DNA from: Marinomonas alcarazii
GTDB taxonomy: Bacteria > Pseudomonadota > Gammaproteobacteria > Pseudomonadales > Marinomonadaceae
Direction: 5' to 3'
Assembly (NCBI RefSeq): GCF_003208215.1
Contig: NZ_QKLW01000002.1
Span: 586,573 to 650,572 of the forward strand
DNA length: 64,000 nt
The notes under the pieces were generated by a model that worked only from the letters and a program-made list of their open reading frames with translations, was not told where the DNA came from and ran no database searches. Shown in pieces: positions 54,752 through 64,000 of this stretch. The stretch's first letter is position 1, and every line of letters begins with the position of its first letter. A program made the position numbers and the translations under genes.

Positions 54752-55813
54752 CTACTTAGAATCACTTACACCAGCGCTTTCAAAGCTTGCCATTTTTTTC
54801 AAAAAGACACAGGCGCTATGAATCAAAGGGTAAGCCAAAATCGCACCAGAGCCCTCACCCAAACGCAGATCCAAAGACAAAATAGGTTCGGCATGCAAAT
54901 GTTCGAGCAATGTTTTATGGGCCTTTTCATTCGACTGATGAGCAAAAATGGCATATTCACGCACAGCAGGCGCGACTTTCTGAGCAAACAACAAAGCGAC
55001 AGAACAAATAAAACCATCTACCACAAACGCGGTTTGGCGTTGCGCCGATTGCAACATCGCCCCCGCCATGGCGAGAATTTCAAAGCCGCCCACTTGCTGA
55101 GCAAGCGTTTGAGCACTCCATTCCGAGATGATCTGACCTGTTTCGCGTTCTGCGCGCTTTAAAGATAGTTCAATAATTTGCGCCTTGTGAGAAACACCGG
55201 CCATATCCAAACCAGTACCCCGCCCAGCACTATCAGCAGCACTCACACCCACTAACGCAGTCATCATGCAAGAGGATACACAAGTATTGCCAATGCCCAT
55301 TTCACCGAACATCAACAAATTCACACCATCATCGATGGCCATGTTTGCTTCATCAACGCCCGCTAAAATAGCTTGCTCTACCTGCTCTGCGGTCATCGCT
55401 GCTTGCTGGCTAAAATCCTTAGACGCAAACGCGACTTTACGATCGCCTAATAGCGGATGGGCTTCTAACTCTGCATTGACACCCACGTCCACAATGCGTA
55501 ATGGCACATTATGTTGTTCGCAAAATACACTGACCGCAGCACCGCCCATCAGGAAGTTCATGACCATTTGTGGCGTCACTTCTTGCGGGAACAAACTAAT
55601 CCCTTGCGCCACCACACCATGGTCAGCGGCAAAGATGATCATTTTAGGTTTAGACACATCTGGCGTCAGCGATTGCTGGATTTTACCAAGCTGAAAGGCA
55701 ATGTTTTCCAACTCACCTAACGCACCTAACGGTTTCGTTTTAGTGTCGATTTTCTGTTGAAGTTCGGCTGAAATATCAGCCGAAGGAGACACAATATTAA
55801 ATTGCTTAAACAA
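54752..55813 (-). CDS. cobT: Nicotinate-nucleotide:dimethylbenzimidazole phosphoribosyltransferase
   Basis: A 353-residue CobT that makes alpha-ribazole-5'-phosphate from DMB and NaMN. KTKPLGALGELENIAFQLG at the N terminus, FAADHGVVAQGISLFPQEVTPQMV, FGEMGIGNTCVSSCMMTAL, and the C-terminal LRLGEGSGAILA with the catalytic Glu are typical. The TTG start is uncertain but the frame is open just after rlmB. It is 14 nt downstream of rlmB, so cobalamin genes read through from the housekeeping operon. Confidence 0.92.
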   Translation of the reverse strand: MFKQFNIVSPSADISAELQQKIDTKTKPLGALGELENIAFQLGKIQQSLTPDVSKPKMIIFAADHGVVAQGISLFPQEVTPQMVMNFLMGGAAVSVFCEQHNVPLRIVDVGVNAELEAHPLLGDRKVAFASKDFSQQAAMTAEQVEQAILAGVDEANMAIDDGVNLLMFGEMGIGNTCVSSCMMTALVGVSAADSAGRGTGLDMAGVSHKAQIIELSLKRAERETGQIISEWSAQTLAQQVGGFEILAMAGAMLQSAQRQTAFVVDGFICSVALLFAQKVAPAVREYAIFAHQSNEKAHKTLLEHLHAEPILSLDLRLGEGSGAILAYPLIHSACVFLKKMASFESAGVSDSK

Positions 55814-55827
55814 GGCTCTTTTGCCCC

Positions 55828-56595
55828 TTAACCTTTGGCCTTAACAGCACGTTGACGCACTGCTTCGTAGAGACAAACACCTGTCGCTACAGACACGTTC
55901 AAACTAGAAACCACACCAGCCATAGGCAGTTTCACAAGGTAATCACACTGTTCACGAGTCAAACGACGCATACCGTCGCCTTCTGCTCCCATTACAATCG
56001 CCGTCGGAATAGATAAGTCTTGCTCGTAAATGGTTTGTGTCGCTTCACCAGCCGTACCAAAAATCCACACGCCTTGGTCTTGCAACTTTTTCATAGTACG
56101 AGCAAGGTTTGTCACCGCGTAAACAGGAATACTTTCTGCTGCACCGCATGCCACTTTGCTAACCGTTGCATTCAGAGGCGCTGAATTGTCTTTTGGCATC
56201 ACAACCGCATGGGCACCCGCGGCGTCCGCACTACGTAAACATGCGCCTAAATTATGAGGATCAGTCACACCGTCTAAGATAATAATCAAAGGCGTTTCAT
56301 CCAAACCTGCCACCAAAGTATGCAAGTCTGCTTCACTGCCCGCTTTGTTCATTGTGGTGTAAGCCACCACGCCTTGGTGAACAGCACGCTCTTTGTTTTT
56401 GCTGAAAAGCTGATCCAGTTCTTTACGAGGTACCACGCTGTAACGCACTTTATTTGCTTTACAAAGTTGCACTAGTCGCTGGTTTTTCTTATCGTCGCGG
56501 CCTTCTTGAAAACGCACTTCTTTGACGCGTTCTGGCTGTTGAGTCAATGCATTTTCCACGGCATGTATGCCGTATATCCATTCTAAATCTGACAT
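55828..56595 (-). CDS. rlmB: 23S rRNA (guanosine(2251)-2'-O)-methyltransferase
   Basis: A 255-residue SPOUT methyltransferase: YGIHAVENALTQQPERVKEV at the N terminus (substrate-binding domain), ILDGVTDPHNLGACLRSADAAGAHAVV, VMGAEGDGMRRLTREQCDYLVKLPM and SSLNVSVATGVCLYEAVRQR (the knot). It methylates G2251 in 23S rRNA. Follows rnr on the same strand, as in E. coli (rnr-rlmB). Confidence 0.95.
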   Translation of the reverse strand: MSDLEWIYGIHAVENALTQQPERVKEVRFQEGRDDKKNQRLVQLCKANKVRYSVVPRKELDQLFSKNKERAVHQGVVAYTTMNKAGSEADLHTLVAGLDETPLIIILDGVTDPHNLGACLRSADAAGAHAVVMPKDNSAPLNATVSKVACGAAESIPVYAVTNLARTMKKLQDQGVWIFGTAGEATQTIYEQDLSIPTAIVMGAEGDGMRRLTREQCDYLVKLPMAGVVSSLNVSVATGVCLYEAVRQRAVKAKG

Positions 56596-56683
56596 TATCT
56601 ACTCTATTAATTTGGGGGCCTACGCCCCCCTTTTACTCATCTAGAAAGTTATTCATCTAGAAAACTCAATTCAAAGCTTCTGA

Positions 56684-59260
56684 TCAGTCTTTTGCTTTCG
56701 GCTTAGCATTGCTCTTTTTTGGCTTCTTAGGCTTTTTCGGTTTTTTAGCCGCTGCCGTTGGCTTGCCATTAGCCGATACCGTACCAGACTTTTTCTGTCT
56801 GATACGTTTGCCCTTAGACACAGGCGAACGACGTTTTTTCTTCGCCTTGCCATCAGACTCTTTGCCATCTTTTGCTGATTTGCCATCTTTAGGCTTATCG
56901 CCTTCCGCTTTGGCAGCAAACTTCGGCTTAGATCGACCACCCAGCTCAATTGGTGGCAATTGAGCTAATTGCATCTCAAGCTCAGTTTGTTCGGTACGTT
57001 CCACCTTTTTGCGCGCTGGACGAGAGCCGCTTTCGTCCAAGCTCAAATCAATCTTACGTTGTTCCAGATTCACATTTGAGACGCGAACTTTCAAGGTATC
57101 ACCAAGGCGGAAGACACGACCTGTGCGTTCACCAACAATCGCCTGATGTTCCATATCGTGAACAAAATAATCTTGTCCAAGACCAGAAATATGCACCAAA
57201 CCATCAACAAACAAGCCTTGCAACTCGACGAATAAACCAAACGACGTCACTGCTGTGACAACCCCGTCAAACGGTTCGCCCAAATGTTGTTCCACGTATT
57301 GGCATTTCAACCAGGCTTCTACGTCACGAGTGGCTTCATCTGCACGGCGTTCGGTCAAGGAACAAGAATCCCCTAAACCGTCCATATCCGCGTGGTTATA
57401 ACCATAGATTTTGCGTTCTTTCAGTTCTGGACTGCCAGCGACACGATGCGCCTGACGCACTGCCGGACGGCCTTCACCACGAATCAAATAACGAATCGCG
57501 CGATGAACTAACAAATCTGGGTAACGACGAATTGGCGACGTAAAGTGCGTATAGGCTTCGTAATTCAAACCAAAGTGGCCCAAATTATCCGCTTGATACA
57601 CAGCCTGAGACATAGAACGCAGCATCATGGTTTGAATACTACGAGCGTCTGCTCGGTCTTTAATCGCTTCAGAGAGTGCCGCATAATCCGCAGGCGTCGG
57701 TTTATTGCCACCTGTCAGCTCAAGGCCCAGCAAACCTAAATAGGTACGCAAGGTTAACAAACGGTCATCTTTTGGCCCTTCGTGAACACGGAACAAGGCA
57801 GGCAAATCCGCTTTAATCAATAGCTCTGCCGCTGCCACGTTGGCACACAACATACATTCTTCGATTAGCTTATGCGCATCATTACGTTCGACAGGAATAA
57901 TGTGTTCAATCTTAGAATTTTCATCGAAAACCATGCGAGTTTCGATGGTATCGAATTCCATCGCACCGCGCTCATCACGAGCCCCTTTCAAGACATGGTA
58001 TAAACCATTTAAATCATCGATATGAGACACGATAGACGCATAACGGTCACGCAACTCAATACCTTGTTCTTCTGGCTCATCAGCGATCATTTTCGCGACT
58101 TTGCTGTAAGTTAGGCGAGCATGGGAGCGAATGATACCTTCATAAAACTTAAAGCCACGCATCTTGCCTTTGCTCGTCAAAGACACTTCTGCCACCATCG
58201 CCAAACGATCTACATCTGGGTTAAGTGAACATAAGCCATTTGACAACACTTCCGGCAACATAGGGATAACGCGACCGGGGAAATAAACCGAGTTACCACG
58301 TACAATGGCTTCTTCATCGAGTGCCGTGTCTTTTTTCACATAATGAGAAACATCGGCAATGGCAACAAACAGCTTCCAACCGCCCGGTGTTTTTTCACAA
58401 TATACGGCGTCATCAAAATCACGCGCGTCTTCACCATCAATGGTCACAAACGGCGTATCACGTAAATCAACACGATGCGCTTTGTCTTCTTCAGCAACTT
58501 CTGTGCTGAAGTTTTTAATTTGCTTTTCTACCGCAGCCGGCCATTCATGTGGAATTTCGTAGCGATGCATCGCCACTTCAATTTCAACGCCCGGCGCCAT
58601 GAAGTCGCCAAGAATCTTTTTCACCAAACCCTGAGCCGGTTTGCCGCGCTCAGCGTAAGTCACGATCTCAGCTAATACATATTGACCATGAGCCGGCGTC
58701 AAACCAGACTCTGTAGTGATCAAGATATCTTGCGCGATACGTGGGTTCTCTGGTGTAACAAAAGCCGTTCGGCTCTCTTCATAATAGCGGCCAACAAGTT
58801 GAGTGTGCTTACGTTCTAGCACCTCAACCACAACACCATCTAAGCGACCTTTAACGCTACGGCCAGACAAACGGGCTTTCACTTTGTCCCCATCCATCAC
58901 GTTCTGCATTTGACGGGCAGATAGGAAAATGTCGTCATCGCTCTGGCGCAACAAGAAACCATGACCTTCTTTATTGCCTTGGACGTAACCTTCAATCAGG
59001 TCACTCTCTAAAATCGGCGAATACTCGTCATTTTGGTTGCTGGTCATTTGATTGTCTCGGCACATAGCAATGAGACGACGACGGAGGGCTTCGATTTCGT
59101 CTTCACCAGTAAGCGAAAACTCTTTACATAACTCTAGATGACCCATGCTTTTATTTTGGGTAGCAAGAAACTCTAGAATGAATTCACGGCTTGGTACGGG
59201 GTTATCGTACTTAGACGCTTCTCGCTGCATGTGTGGATCGTTAATTTTTTTATTACTCAA
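56684..59260 (-). CDS. rnr: Ribonuclease R
   Basis: An 858-residue 3'-5' exoribonuclease. Order: helical N-terminal domain, two cold-shock-like domains, the RNB catalytic domain with FVTIDGEDARDFDDAVY (catalytic Asp cluster), then S1 (HLGEPFDGVVTAVTSFGLFVELQGLFVDGLVHIS) and a long Lys-rich low-complexity tail ending in KPKKPKKPKK. It degrades structured RNA and is important at low temperature and in stress. First gene of the rnr-rlmB-cobT run. A 379-nt upstream gap holds its promoter. Confidence 0.96.
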   Translation of the reverse strand: MSNKKINDPHMQREASKYDNPVPSREFILEFLATQNKSMGHLELCKEFSLTGEDEIEALRRRLIAMCRDNQMTSNQNDEYSPILESDLIEGYVQGNKEGHGFLLRQSDDDIFLSARQMQNVMDGDKVKARLSGRSVKGRLDGVVVEVLERKHTQLVGRYYEESRTAFVTPENPRIAQDILITTESGLTPAHGQYVLAEIVTYAERGKPAQGLVKKILGDFMAPGVEIEVAMHRYEIPHEWPAAVEKQIKNFSTEVAEEDKAHRVDLRDTPFVTIDGEDARDFDDAVYCEKTPGGWKLFVAIADVSHYVKKDTALDEEAIVRGNSVYFPGRVIPMLPEVLSNGLCSLNPDVDRLAMVAEVSLTSKGKMRGFKFYEGIIRSHARLTYSKVAKMIADEPEEQGIELRDRYASIVSHIDDLNGLYHVLKGARDERGAMEFDTIETRMVFDENSKIEHIIPVERNDAHKLIEECMLCANVAAAELLIKADLPALFRVHEGPKDDRLLTLRTYLGLLGLELTGGNKPTPADYAALSEAIKDRADARSIQTMMLRSMSQAVYQADNLGHFGLNYEAYTHFTSPIRRYPDLLVHRAIRYLIRGEGRPAVRQAHRVAGSPELKERKIYGYNHADMDGLGDSCSLTERRADEATRDVEAWLKCQYVEQHLGEPFDGVVTAVTSFGLFVELQGLFVDGLVHISGLGQDYFVHDMEHQAIVGERTGRVFRLGDTLKVRVSNVNLEQRKIDLSLDESGSRPARKKVERTEQTELEMQLAQLPPIELGGRSKPKFAAKAEGDKPKDGKSAKDGKESDGKAKKKRRSPVSKGKRIRQKKSGTVSANGKPTAAAKKPKKPKKPKKSNAKPKAKD

Positions 59261-59639
59261 TGTATTTTTATCCTTGGTTTTTTTAATAAGATATCCCTTT
59301 TATAAGATAGAAATATGAACATCTCACTATTCAGAGCGCTCGGAGTTCGTTTCTCACATCCTTAAAATTAATTATGCGCTCAATTAATCGTCATTATAGA
59401 GCATATTCACCAAATACTCTTCCAGTTCGCGTCGCTCTTAACATTATCTTCACAGTCTATCCCAGTGTTTGTTTGTAATTACACAACAAACAAACAAAAA
59501 TACGGGGATGTTCGGGTCATTTATCCCACTTTGGTCATGCCATTTTGACCTAAGCGAAATATTTTTATGCTATTTTTGTCTGTTTTTCGTGCAACAACAG
59601 TGAATCCATCGAATTATTCGATCACTTAACGCATCATTT
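59261..59639. other. Intergenic gap between rnr and ppsR, no gene seen
   Basis: These 379 nt are A/T-rich with no long ORF, no tRNA-like fold and no clear riboswitch. They should hold the rnr promoter (leftward) and the ppsR 3' end; I could not name a hairpin with confidence. Confidence 0.6.
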
Positions 59640-60443
59640 TTACTGTCTATGACGCACTAAATTCATCTCAGCCATCACTTTGGTGGAAATTTCTTCCACA
59701 GACAGTTTTGTCGAATTCAAAAACGGAATGCGTTCTTGGCGATATAAAGACTCTACTTCATCTACCTCATAGCGGCATTGACGAGACGAGGCATACTTAC
59801 TCGCCGCCATTCGCCCAGTGCGAATTTCATGTAATCGCTGAGCGTCAATGGTCAAACCAAATAGCTTTTTCTTGTGGTCTTTTAATACTTTAGGCAAACC
59901 AGTGGACGAAAAATCGTCTTCGGTAATCGGGTAATTTGCGGCCTTGATACCGTACTGCATCGCCAAGTACAAACTGGTCGGCGTTTTACCTGACCGAGAT
60001 ACGCCTAACAAAATGATATCGGCCTCAGCGAAATTCTTCACAGATGCCCCGTCATCATTGGCTAAAGCATAGTTTATGGCGTCTATTCGACCGTCATAAA
60101 CACCCTCTTTCATACCATGAGCTTTTTGCGCAGTGGGCTGTGCTTTTACTCCCAAAGCTTGCTCTATGGGTGACAATAAATCACCAAACAAGTTGTAACA
60201 ATGGCAATCGCAGGACTCAATGATATCGCGGATAGACGCATCAGAAATAGTATAAAAAACCAACAAAGCAATGCCGCTATTCAGTTCCAAATTAATCTGC
60301 TGCTTCAACCCCTCTGCTTGGTCTTTAGTGGTCAAAAAAGGCACACTTTTTGTCTCTACTGCCACATCAAAAAACGACAACATTGCCGACCCAAACACCT
60401 CAGCGGTAATCGCCGTTCCATCAGAGACGAAATACACTTTCAT
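59640..60443 (-). CDS. ppsR: PEP synthase regulatory protein (bifunctional kinase/pyrophosphorylase)
   Basis: A 267-residue DUF299 protein with P-loop GVSRSGKTPTSLYLA, DGTAITAEVFGSAMLSFF at the N terminus and FGLTIDAQRLHEIRTGRMAASKYAS. It reversibly phosphorylates PEP synthase, inactivating and reactivating it with ADP/phosphate. Divergent from ppsA across a 206-nt shared promoter region, the standard arrangement. Confidence 0.94.
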   Translation of the reverse strand: MKVYFVSDGTAITAEVFGSAMLSFFDVAVETKSVPFLTTKDQAEGLKQQINLELNSGIALLVFYTISDASIRDIIESCDCHCYNLFGDLLSPIEQALGVKAQPTAQKAHGMKEGVYDGRIDAINYALANDDGASVKNFAEADIILLGVSRSGKTPTSLYLAMQYGIKAANYPITEDDFSSTGLPKVLKDHKKKLFGLTIDAQRLHEIRTGRMAASKYASSRQCRYEVDEVESLYRQERIPFLNSTKLSVEEISTKVMAEMNLVRHRQ

Positions 60444-60649
60444 TCAATATTTACCTATTTTGTTGTTATCTAACGACATTCGTTTTTTCGATTGAAATAA
60501 AACTACATCGAATAATCGATTTTATTCAAAGCAACTCGCCTACATACAATGAACCCAGATCAAGTGCTTTGACAAGTACCTGACGTACTAGGAAAAACTG
60601 GCTAAGAACTATTCCTACCATTAATTTATATAAAAAACTGGAGTCTCTT

Positions 60650-63049
60650 GTGAGCAAGTTTATTAAGTGGTTTAAAGATCTTCATATGGAAGATGTCGGT
60701 GAAGTTGGCGGTAAAAACGCCTCTTTGGGTGAAATGATTTCTAACCTGACAGACCTTGGTATTCAAGTACCAAACGGTTTCGCAACCACTTCCTATGCTT
60801 ATCAAAGCTTCATCACAGAAAGTGGCCTAGACGAAAAAATCCACCAAGCACTAGACGCATTGGATGTTGACGACGTTCACGCCCTTGCCGAAACGGGCGT
60901 GAAAATTCGCCAATGGATTGAAGACGCCTCTTTCTCACCAGAGTTCGACCAAGAAATCGAAGCCGCGTTCGCCGTTCTGTGTGACGACAACGCAGACGAC
61001 ACTTCATTCGCCGTGCGCTCTTCTGCCACCGCAGAAGATTTACCAGACGCGTCTTTCGCAGGTCAGCAAGAAACCTTCTTAAACGTGAAAGGCTTGACAG
61101 ACATTAAAGCGTCAATCAAACGCGTATTTGCTTCTCTCTTTAACGACCGCGCCATTTCATACCGCGTTCACCAAGGCTTTGAACACCAAGGCGTGTCTTT
61201 GTCCGCAGGCATTCAAAAAATGGTGCGCAGTGATATAGGCGCTTCTGGGGTATTGTTTACCCTAGACACAGAATCAGGCTTTGACGAAGTGGTTTTCATC
61301 ACCGCGGCATACGGTCTTGGCGAAATGGTGGTGCAAGGCACCGTCAACCCAGACGAATACTATGTTCATAAGCCAACATTAGCTGCCAATCGCCCAGCGG
61401 TTGTCCGCAAAAGCCTTGGTAGCAAAGCACAAAAAATGGAATACGCCGAAGCCGGCAGCGATGACGAATTTGTCAAAATCGTCCCAGTGGCTTTAGATGA
61501 CCAAAACCGTTTTGCACTAACCAACGACGAGATCGAAGACCTTGCTCGCCAAGCGTGCATCATCGAAAAACACTACAAACGCCCTATGGACATCGAGTGG
61601 GCAAAAGACGGTGTCGACGGCAAAATCTACATAGTGCAAGCGCGACCAGAAACCGTTCGCAGCCAAGGCAACGCTCAAAGCATGGAACGCTACAACCTGA
61701 AGAAAACTTCTCAGGTGATGATCACAGGCCGCGCAATTGGCCACAAAATCGGTACAGGTGCCGTAAAAGTATTGTCTTCTATTACCGAAATGGATCGTAT
61801 CCAACCGGGCGACGTTCTAGTGACCGACATTACCGATCCAGATTGGGAACCTATCATGAAGCGAGCTTCAGCGATTGTCACCAACCGTGGCGGTCGTACC
61901 TGTCACGCGGCGATCATCGCCCGTGAGTTGGGCATTCCAGCGGTCGTTGGTTGTGGCGACGCCACAGACGTATTGCAAGATGGTCAAATCGTCACCGTAT
62001 CTTGCTCACAAGGTGACATGGGTATGGTGTATCAAGGCGAACTGCCATTCGACATCATTACCTCTGAGGTCGGCAACATGCCAGAACTGCCAGTAAAAAT
62101 AATGATGAACGTCGGCAACCCAAATCGCGCCTTCGACTTCGCCATGCTACCCAACGCAGGCATTGGCTTGGCTCGCCTAGAATTCATCATCAACCGCATG
62201 ATCGGCATTCACCCGAAAGCCCTATTGAACTACGCTGAAATGACGCCTGCACTGCAAGAGGAAATCAGCCACCGTATTGCTGGCTACTCAAGCCCAGTGG
62301 AATTCTACGTCGACAAATTGGTCGAAGGCGTCGCAACATTGGCGTGCTCTTTCTCCCAAAAACCCGTCATCGTGCGTTTGTCCGACTTTAAATCAAACGA
62401 ATACCACAACCTTATTGGTGGTCCGTTGTTTGAACCAGACGAAGAAAACCCAATGCTTGGCTTCCGTGGCGCCGCGCGCTACATCGACGACTCATTCCGT
62501 GATTGCTTCGCCCTAGAATGTGAAGCCATTCGCCGCGTTCGTAACGACATGGGCTTAACCAACGTACAAATCATGATTCCATTTGTTCGTACTCTGGAGG
62601 AAGCGCAACAAGTGACCGAACTGCTTGCAGAACAAGGCTTGGCTCGTGGTGAAAACGGCCTGAAAGTCATCATGATGTGCGAACTACCGTCTAACGCCCT
62701 ACTGGCTGACGAGTTCCTACAATACTTCGATGGCTTCTCAATCGGCTCCAACGACTTGACTCAGCTAACACTCGGACTTGACCGCGACTCAGGATTGATC
62801 GCAGACAAATTCGACGAACGCAATCCAGCAGTCAAAAAACTGCTAAAAATGGCGATCACCGCCTGTCGTGAACAAGGCAAATACGTCGGCATCTGCGGCC
62901 AAGGCCCATCCGACCACGCCGACTTCGCCGACTGGCTCGTCGCCCAAGGCATCGAAAGCATGTCTCTTAACCCAGACACCGTCATCGAAACCTGGCTACA
63001 CCTTGATGAAGTATTGAAAAATACCGAATTAACCAACAAAGCCATTTAA
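60650..63049 (+). CDS. ppsA: Phosphoenolpyruvate synthase
   Basis: A 799-residue enzyme converting pyruvate plus ATP to PEP. N-terminal ATP-grasp domain ([31 protein letters not shown]), swivelling phosphohistidine domain with the catalytic His at residue 419 ([14 protein letters not shown]) and the C-terminal PEP/pyruvate barrel ([33 protein letters not shown]). GTG start with GGAG 7 nt upstream. It sets up gluconeogenesis and fits glycogen synthesis in this genome. Confidence 0.96.
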   Translation: MSKFIKWFKDLHMEDVGEVGGKNASLGEMISNLTDLGIQVPNGFATTSYAYQSFITESGLDEKIHQALDALDVDDVHALAETGVKIRQWIEDASFSPEFDQEIEAAFAVLCDDNADDTSFAVRSSATAEDLPDASFAGQQETFLNVKGLTDIKASIKRVFASLFNDRAISYRVHQGFEHQGVSLSAGIQKMVRSDIGASGVLFTLDTESGFDEVVFITAAYGLGEMVVQGTVNPDEYYVHKPTLAANRPAVVRKSLGSKAQKMEYAEAGSDDEFVKIVPVALDDQNRFALTNDEIEDLARQACIIEKHYKRPMDIEWAKDGVDGKIYIVQARPETVRSQGNAQSMERYNLKKTSQVMITGRAIGHKIGTGAVKVLSSITEMDRIQPGDVLVTDITDPDWEPIMKRASAIVTNRGGRTCHAAIIARELGIPAVVGCGDATDVLQDGQIVTVSCSQGDMGMVYQGELPFDIITSEVGNMPELPVKIMMNVGNPNRAFDFAMLPNAGIGLARLEFIINRMIGIHPKALLNYAEMTPALQEEISHRIAGYSSPVEFYVDKLVEGVATLACSFSQKPVIVRLSDFKSNEYHNLIGGPLFEPDEENPMLGFRGAARYIDDSFRDCFALECEAIRRVRNDMGLTNVQIMIPFVRTLEEAQQVTELLAEQGLARGENGLKVIMMCELPSNALLADEFLQYFDGFSIGSNDLTQLTLGLDRDSGLIADKFDERNPAVKKLLKMAITACREQGKYVGICGQGPSDHADFADWLVAQGIESMSLNPDTVIETWLHLDEVLKNTELTNKAI

Positions 63050-63056
63050 AGAAATC

Positions 63057-63099
63057 TTCCCGTTACGCCGCAGTAATACCAGACATGGCGTAACGGGAA
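63057..63099 (+). terminator. Long stem-loop after ppsA
   Basis: TTCCCGTTACGCC (63057-63069) pairs perfectly with its complement (63087-63099) around a 17-nt loop, just past the ppsA stop. No T-run follows; it may protect the 3' end or act with the downstream terminator. Confidence 0.6.
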
Positions 63100-63199
63100 A
63101 ACAGTCTGCGTTTGGTGATGTGTTTTTTAACTCATCATCGGATCAGAATGCTGTGTCAAAGCAGCGCGTGACCTTATCGTAGTCACTCCCTAGTTTGAT

Positions 63200-63225
63200 A
63201 GCCCCGCTTTGCGGGGCTTTTTTTT
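63200..63225 (+). terminator. Classic intrinsic terminator
   Basis: AGCCCCGC, loop TTT, GCGGGGCT, then eight T in a row (63218-63225). A textbook terminator, about 150 nt past ppsA; the space between has no obvious gene or RNA. Confidence 0.9.
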
Positions 63226-63233
63226 AGTCCCTC

Positions 63234-63252
63234 AAGGGGTCAAACCCCTTTT
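63234..63252 (+). terminator. Second hairpin with short T-run
   Basis: AAGGGGT pairs with ACCCCTT around CAA, followed by TT; just after the stronger terminator. Confidence 0.4.
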
Positions 63253-63263
63253 ATCCCCCAAAC

Positions 63264-63452
63264 CGTCATTCCCGCGAAGGCGGGAATCAATCTCTTTTCG
63301 TACTTTTGGTTCAATTCAAACGCTTTATATTCCCAATCTTTATTCCACTCTGCTGGGCGTGTAACTTTTGCCAATCGATGCAAAAGTAACCAAAAAATCT
63401 TTTATCGGGCTGTCGCCCAAACGTCTGATTCACTTTATTTATTATCAGTTTT
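63264..63452. repeat. 189-bp direct repeat, copy 1
   Basis: Identical base for base to 63811-63999. It opens with CGTCATTCCCGCGAAGGC, a REP-like 8-bp palindrome (63268-63287), then an A/T-rich stretch and a segment (GCAAAAGTAACCAAAAAA) common in dispersed repeats of marine gammaproteobacteria. The region between the copies (63453-63810) has GC-palindromes and no supported gene. Confidence 0.88.
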
Positions 63453-63718
63453 GGCAAGACGATTTTTATCGTAAGGCATAGATTGTTTTTGCAGCCTTGA
63501 GAGAAGATATTTTTAACTGACCCTGAAACGCCATAAAGTCGCGCAACTTCGTCGCGTCGAACTGACTTCATCATAGAGACTTGGTTTTCGTAGGGCATCA
63601 TGAGCGCAGCGTGATGTGCCGCTGAAAGCGAAGCTTTCATTGTAAGTCGCGACTTCAGCCCGACATGGAATTCATGCTCCATTCAAACGCAAAAGGTTAC
63701 GTTACTAATCACCAAGTC

Positions 63719-63746
63719 CCTTCCCCTTTTGTCTTCAAGGGGAAGG
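63719..63746 (+). repeat. Palindromic repeat copy, 10-bp stem CCTTCCCCTT
   Basis: CCTTCCCCTT pairs perfectly with AAGGGGAAGG around an 8-nt loop; the following bases GCGGAGGATGGGGTT match the tail of the copy at 48071-48107 on the other strand. Confidence 0.6.
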
Positions 63747-63810
63747 CGGAGGATGGGGTTAATATCTTTTTCGGGCTTCATTATTCCCACTAAGAGCCTC
63801 TACGTAGACA

Positions 63811-63999
63811 CGTCATTCCCGCGAAGGCGGGAATCAATCTCTTTTCGTACTTTTGGTTCAATTCAAACGCTTTATATTCCCAATCTTTATTCCACTCTGC
63901 TGGGCGTGTAACTTTTGCCAATCGATGCAAAAGTAACCAAAAAATCTTTTATCGGGCTGTCGCCCAAACGTCTGATTCACTTTATTTATTATCAGTTTT
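63811..63999. repeat. 189-bp direct repeat, copy 2 (runs to the window end)
   Basis: Exact copy of 63264-63452, offset 547 bases. Base 64000 (A) differs from base 63453 (G), so the identity may truly end there or the repeat may continue differently beyond the window. Confidence 0.88.
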
Positions 64000-64000
64000 A

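Noticed and set aside
63311..63682. A 123-codon minus-strand ORF spanning the repeat region
   Set aside because: It runs through the repeat copy and GC-palindromes, which are non-coding in style; similar frames recur wherever this repeat occurs. I treat it as a chance ORF in repeat DNA.
1..64000. CRISPR arrays, phage or defence systems, tRNA and rRNA genes
   Set aside because: No spaced repeat array, integrase, transposase or defence-type gene was seen, and no cloverleaf was recognised on reading. A tRNAscan and covariance search would settle the RNA part.

Overview
The window looks like chromosome from a marine gammaproteobacterium, most likely Oceanospirillales and Marinomonas-like. This is inferred from gene families and moderate GC; no rRNA or marker-gene search was possible. 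Coding density is high and most genes are housekeeping or metabolic. I saw no CRISPR array, prophage, transposase or tRNA.

Region by region. 1-4.9 kb: the end of a COG2509 FAD-dependent dehydrogenase, a hydratase-like protein, a SPOR-domain lipoprotein, a YqaA-type membrane protein and a Cache/HAMP chemoreceptor. 5.1-12.6 kb: a three-gene glycogen operon. Its first gene is a 1041-residue protein resembling the alpha/beta subunits of eukaryotic phosphorylase kinase, followed by branching enzyme (glgB) and debranching enzyme (glgX). 12.6-20.5 kb: a chemoreceptor with its probable sensor domain at the C terminus, a 2OG-Fe(II) oxygenase, an orphan REC-TPR response regulator, srkA coupled to a RecQ-family helicase, a VOC protein and a YhbQ-like GIY-YIG protein. 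20.5-28.4 kb: a DUF1127 protein divergent from a MocR regulator, then a tripartite RND efflux operon. 28.4-30.6 kb: a zinc island, with a COG0523 metallochaperone GTPase behind a near-perfect Zur operator and next to a delta-class carbonic anhydrase. 30.9-43.7 kb: an Lrp/DecR-like regulator with a class V PLP enzyme, a MOSC protein, a FosA-like protein with an extra N-terminal domain, a DUF4212/SSS symporter pair, bluB, a second class V enzyme, and several small or stand-alone genes including slyD.

43.9-50.6 kb: a CrbS/MxtR-type hybrid kinase with an SSS-transporter sensor, a TetR regulator, DUF2750, rsuA, an acetyltransferase and a YitT protein. 50.7-51.9 kb: a compact Fur-box operon of a TPR-like OrfX-type protein, a small membrane protein, a 28-residue ORF and an S26 peptidase. 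Its content suggests a nickel superoxide dismutase locus whose sodN core is missing. 52-60.4 kb: late cobalamin genes (cobO, cobC, cobS, cobT) downstream of rlmB and rnr on the same strand, then ppsR divergent from ppsA. 63.1-64 kb: non-coding sequence with terminators, REP-like palindromes and a perfect 189-bp direct repeat cut by the window end.

Functional themes: glycogen turnover plus PEP synthesis (ppsA/ppsR); metal economy (Zur operator, Fur operon, SlyD, Ni-SOD-type protease); cobalamin lower-loop assembly (bluB, cobT, cobS, cobC, cobO); and sensing by two chemoreceptors, one hybrid kinase and one orphan REC-TPR protein. Strongest leads for follow-up are the Fur-controlled decayed Ni-SOD-like operon, the phosphorylase-kinase-like glycogen protein, the Zur/COG0523/delta-carbonic-anhydrase island, the MocR-DUF1127 pair with its CTGTATGG repeats, and the FosA fusion.
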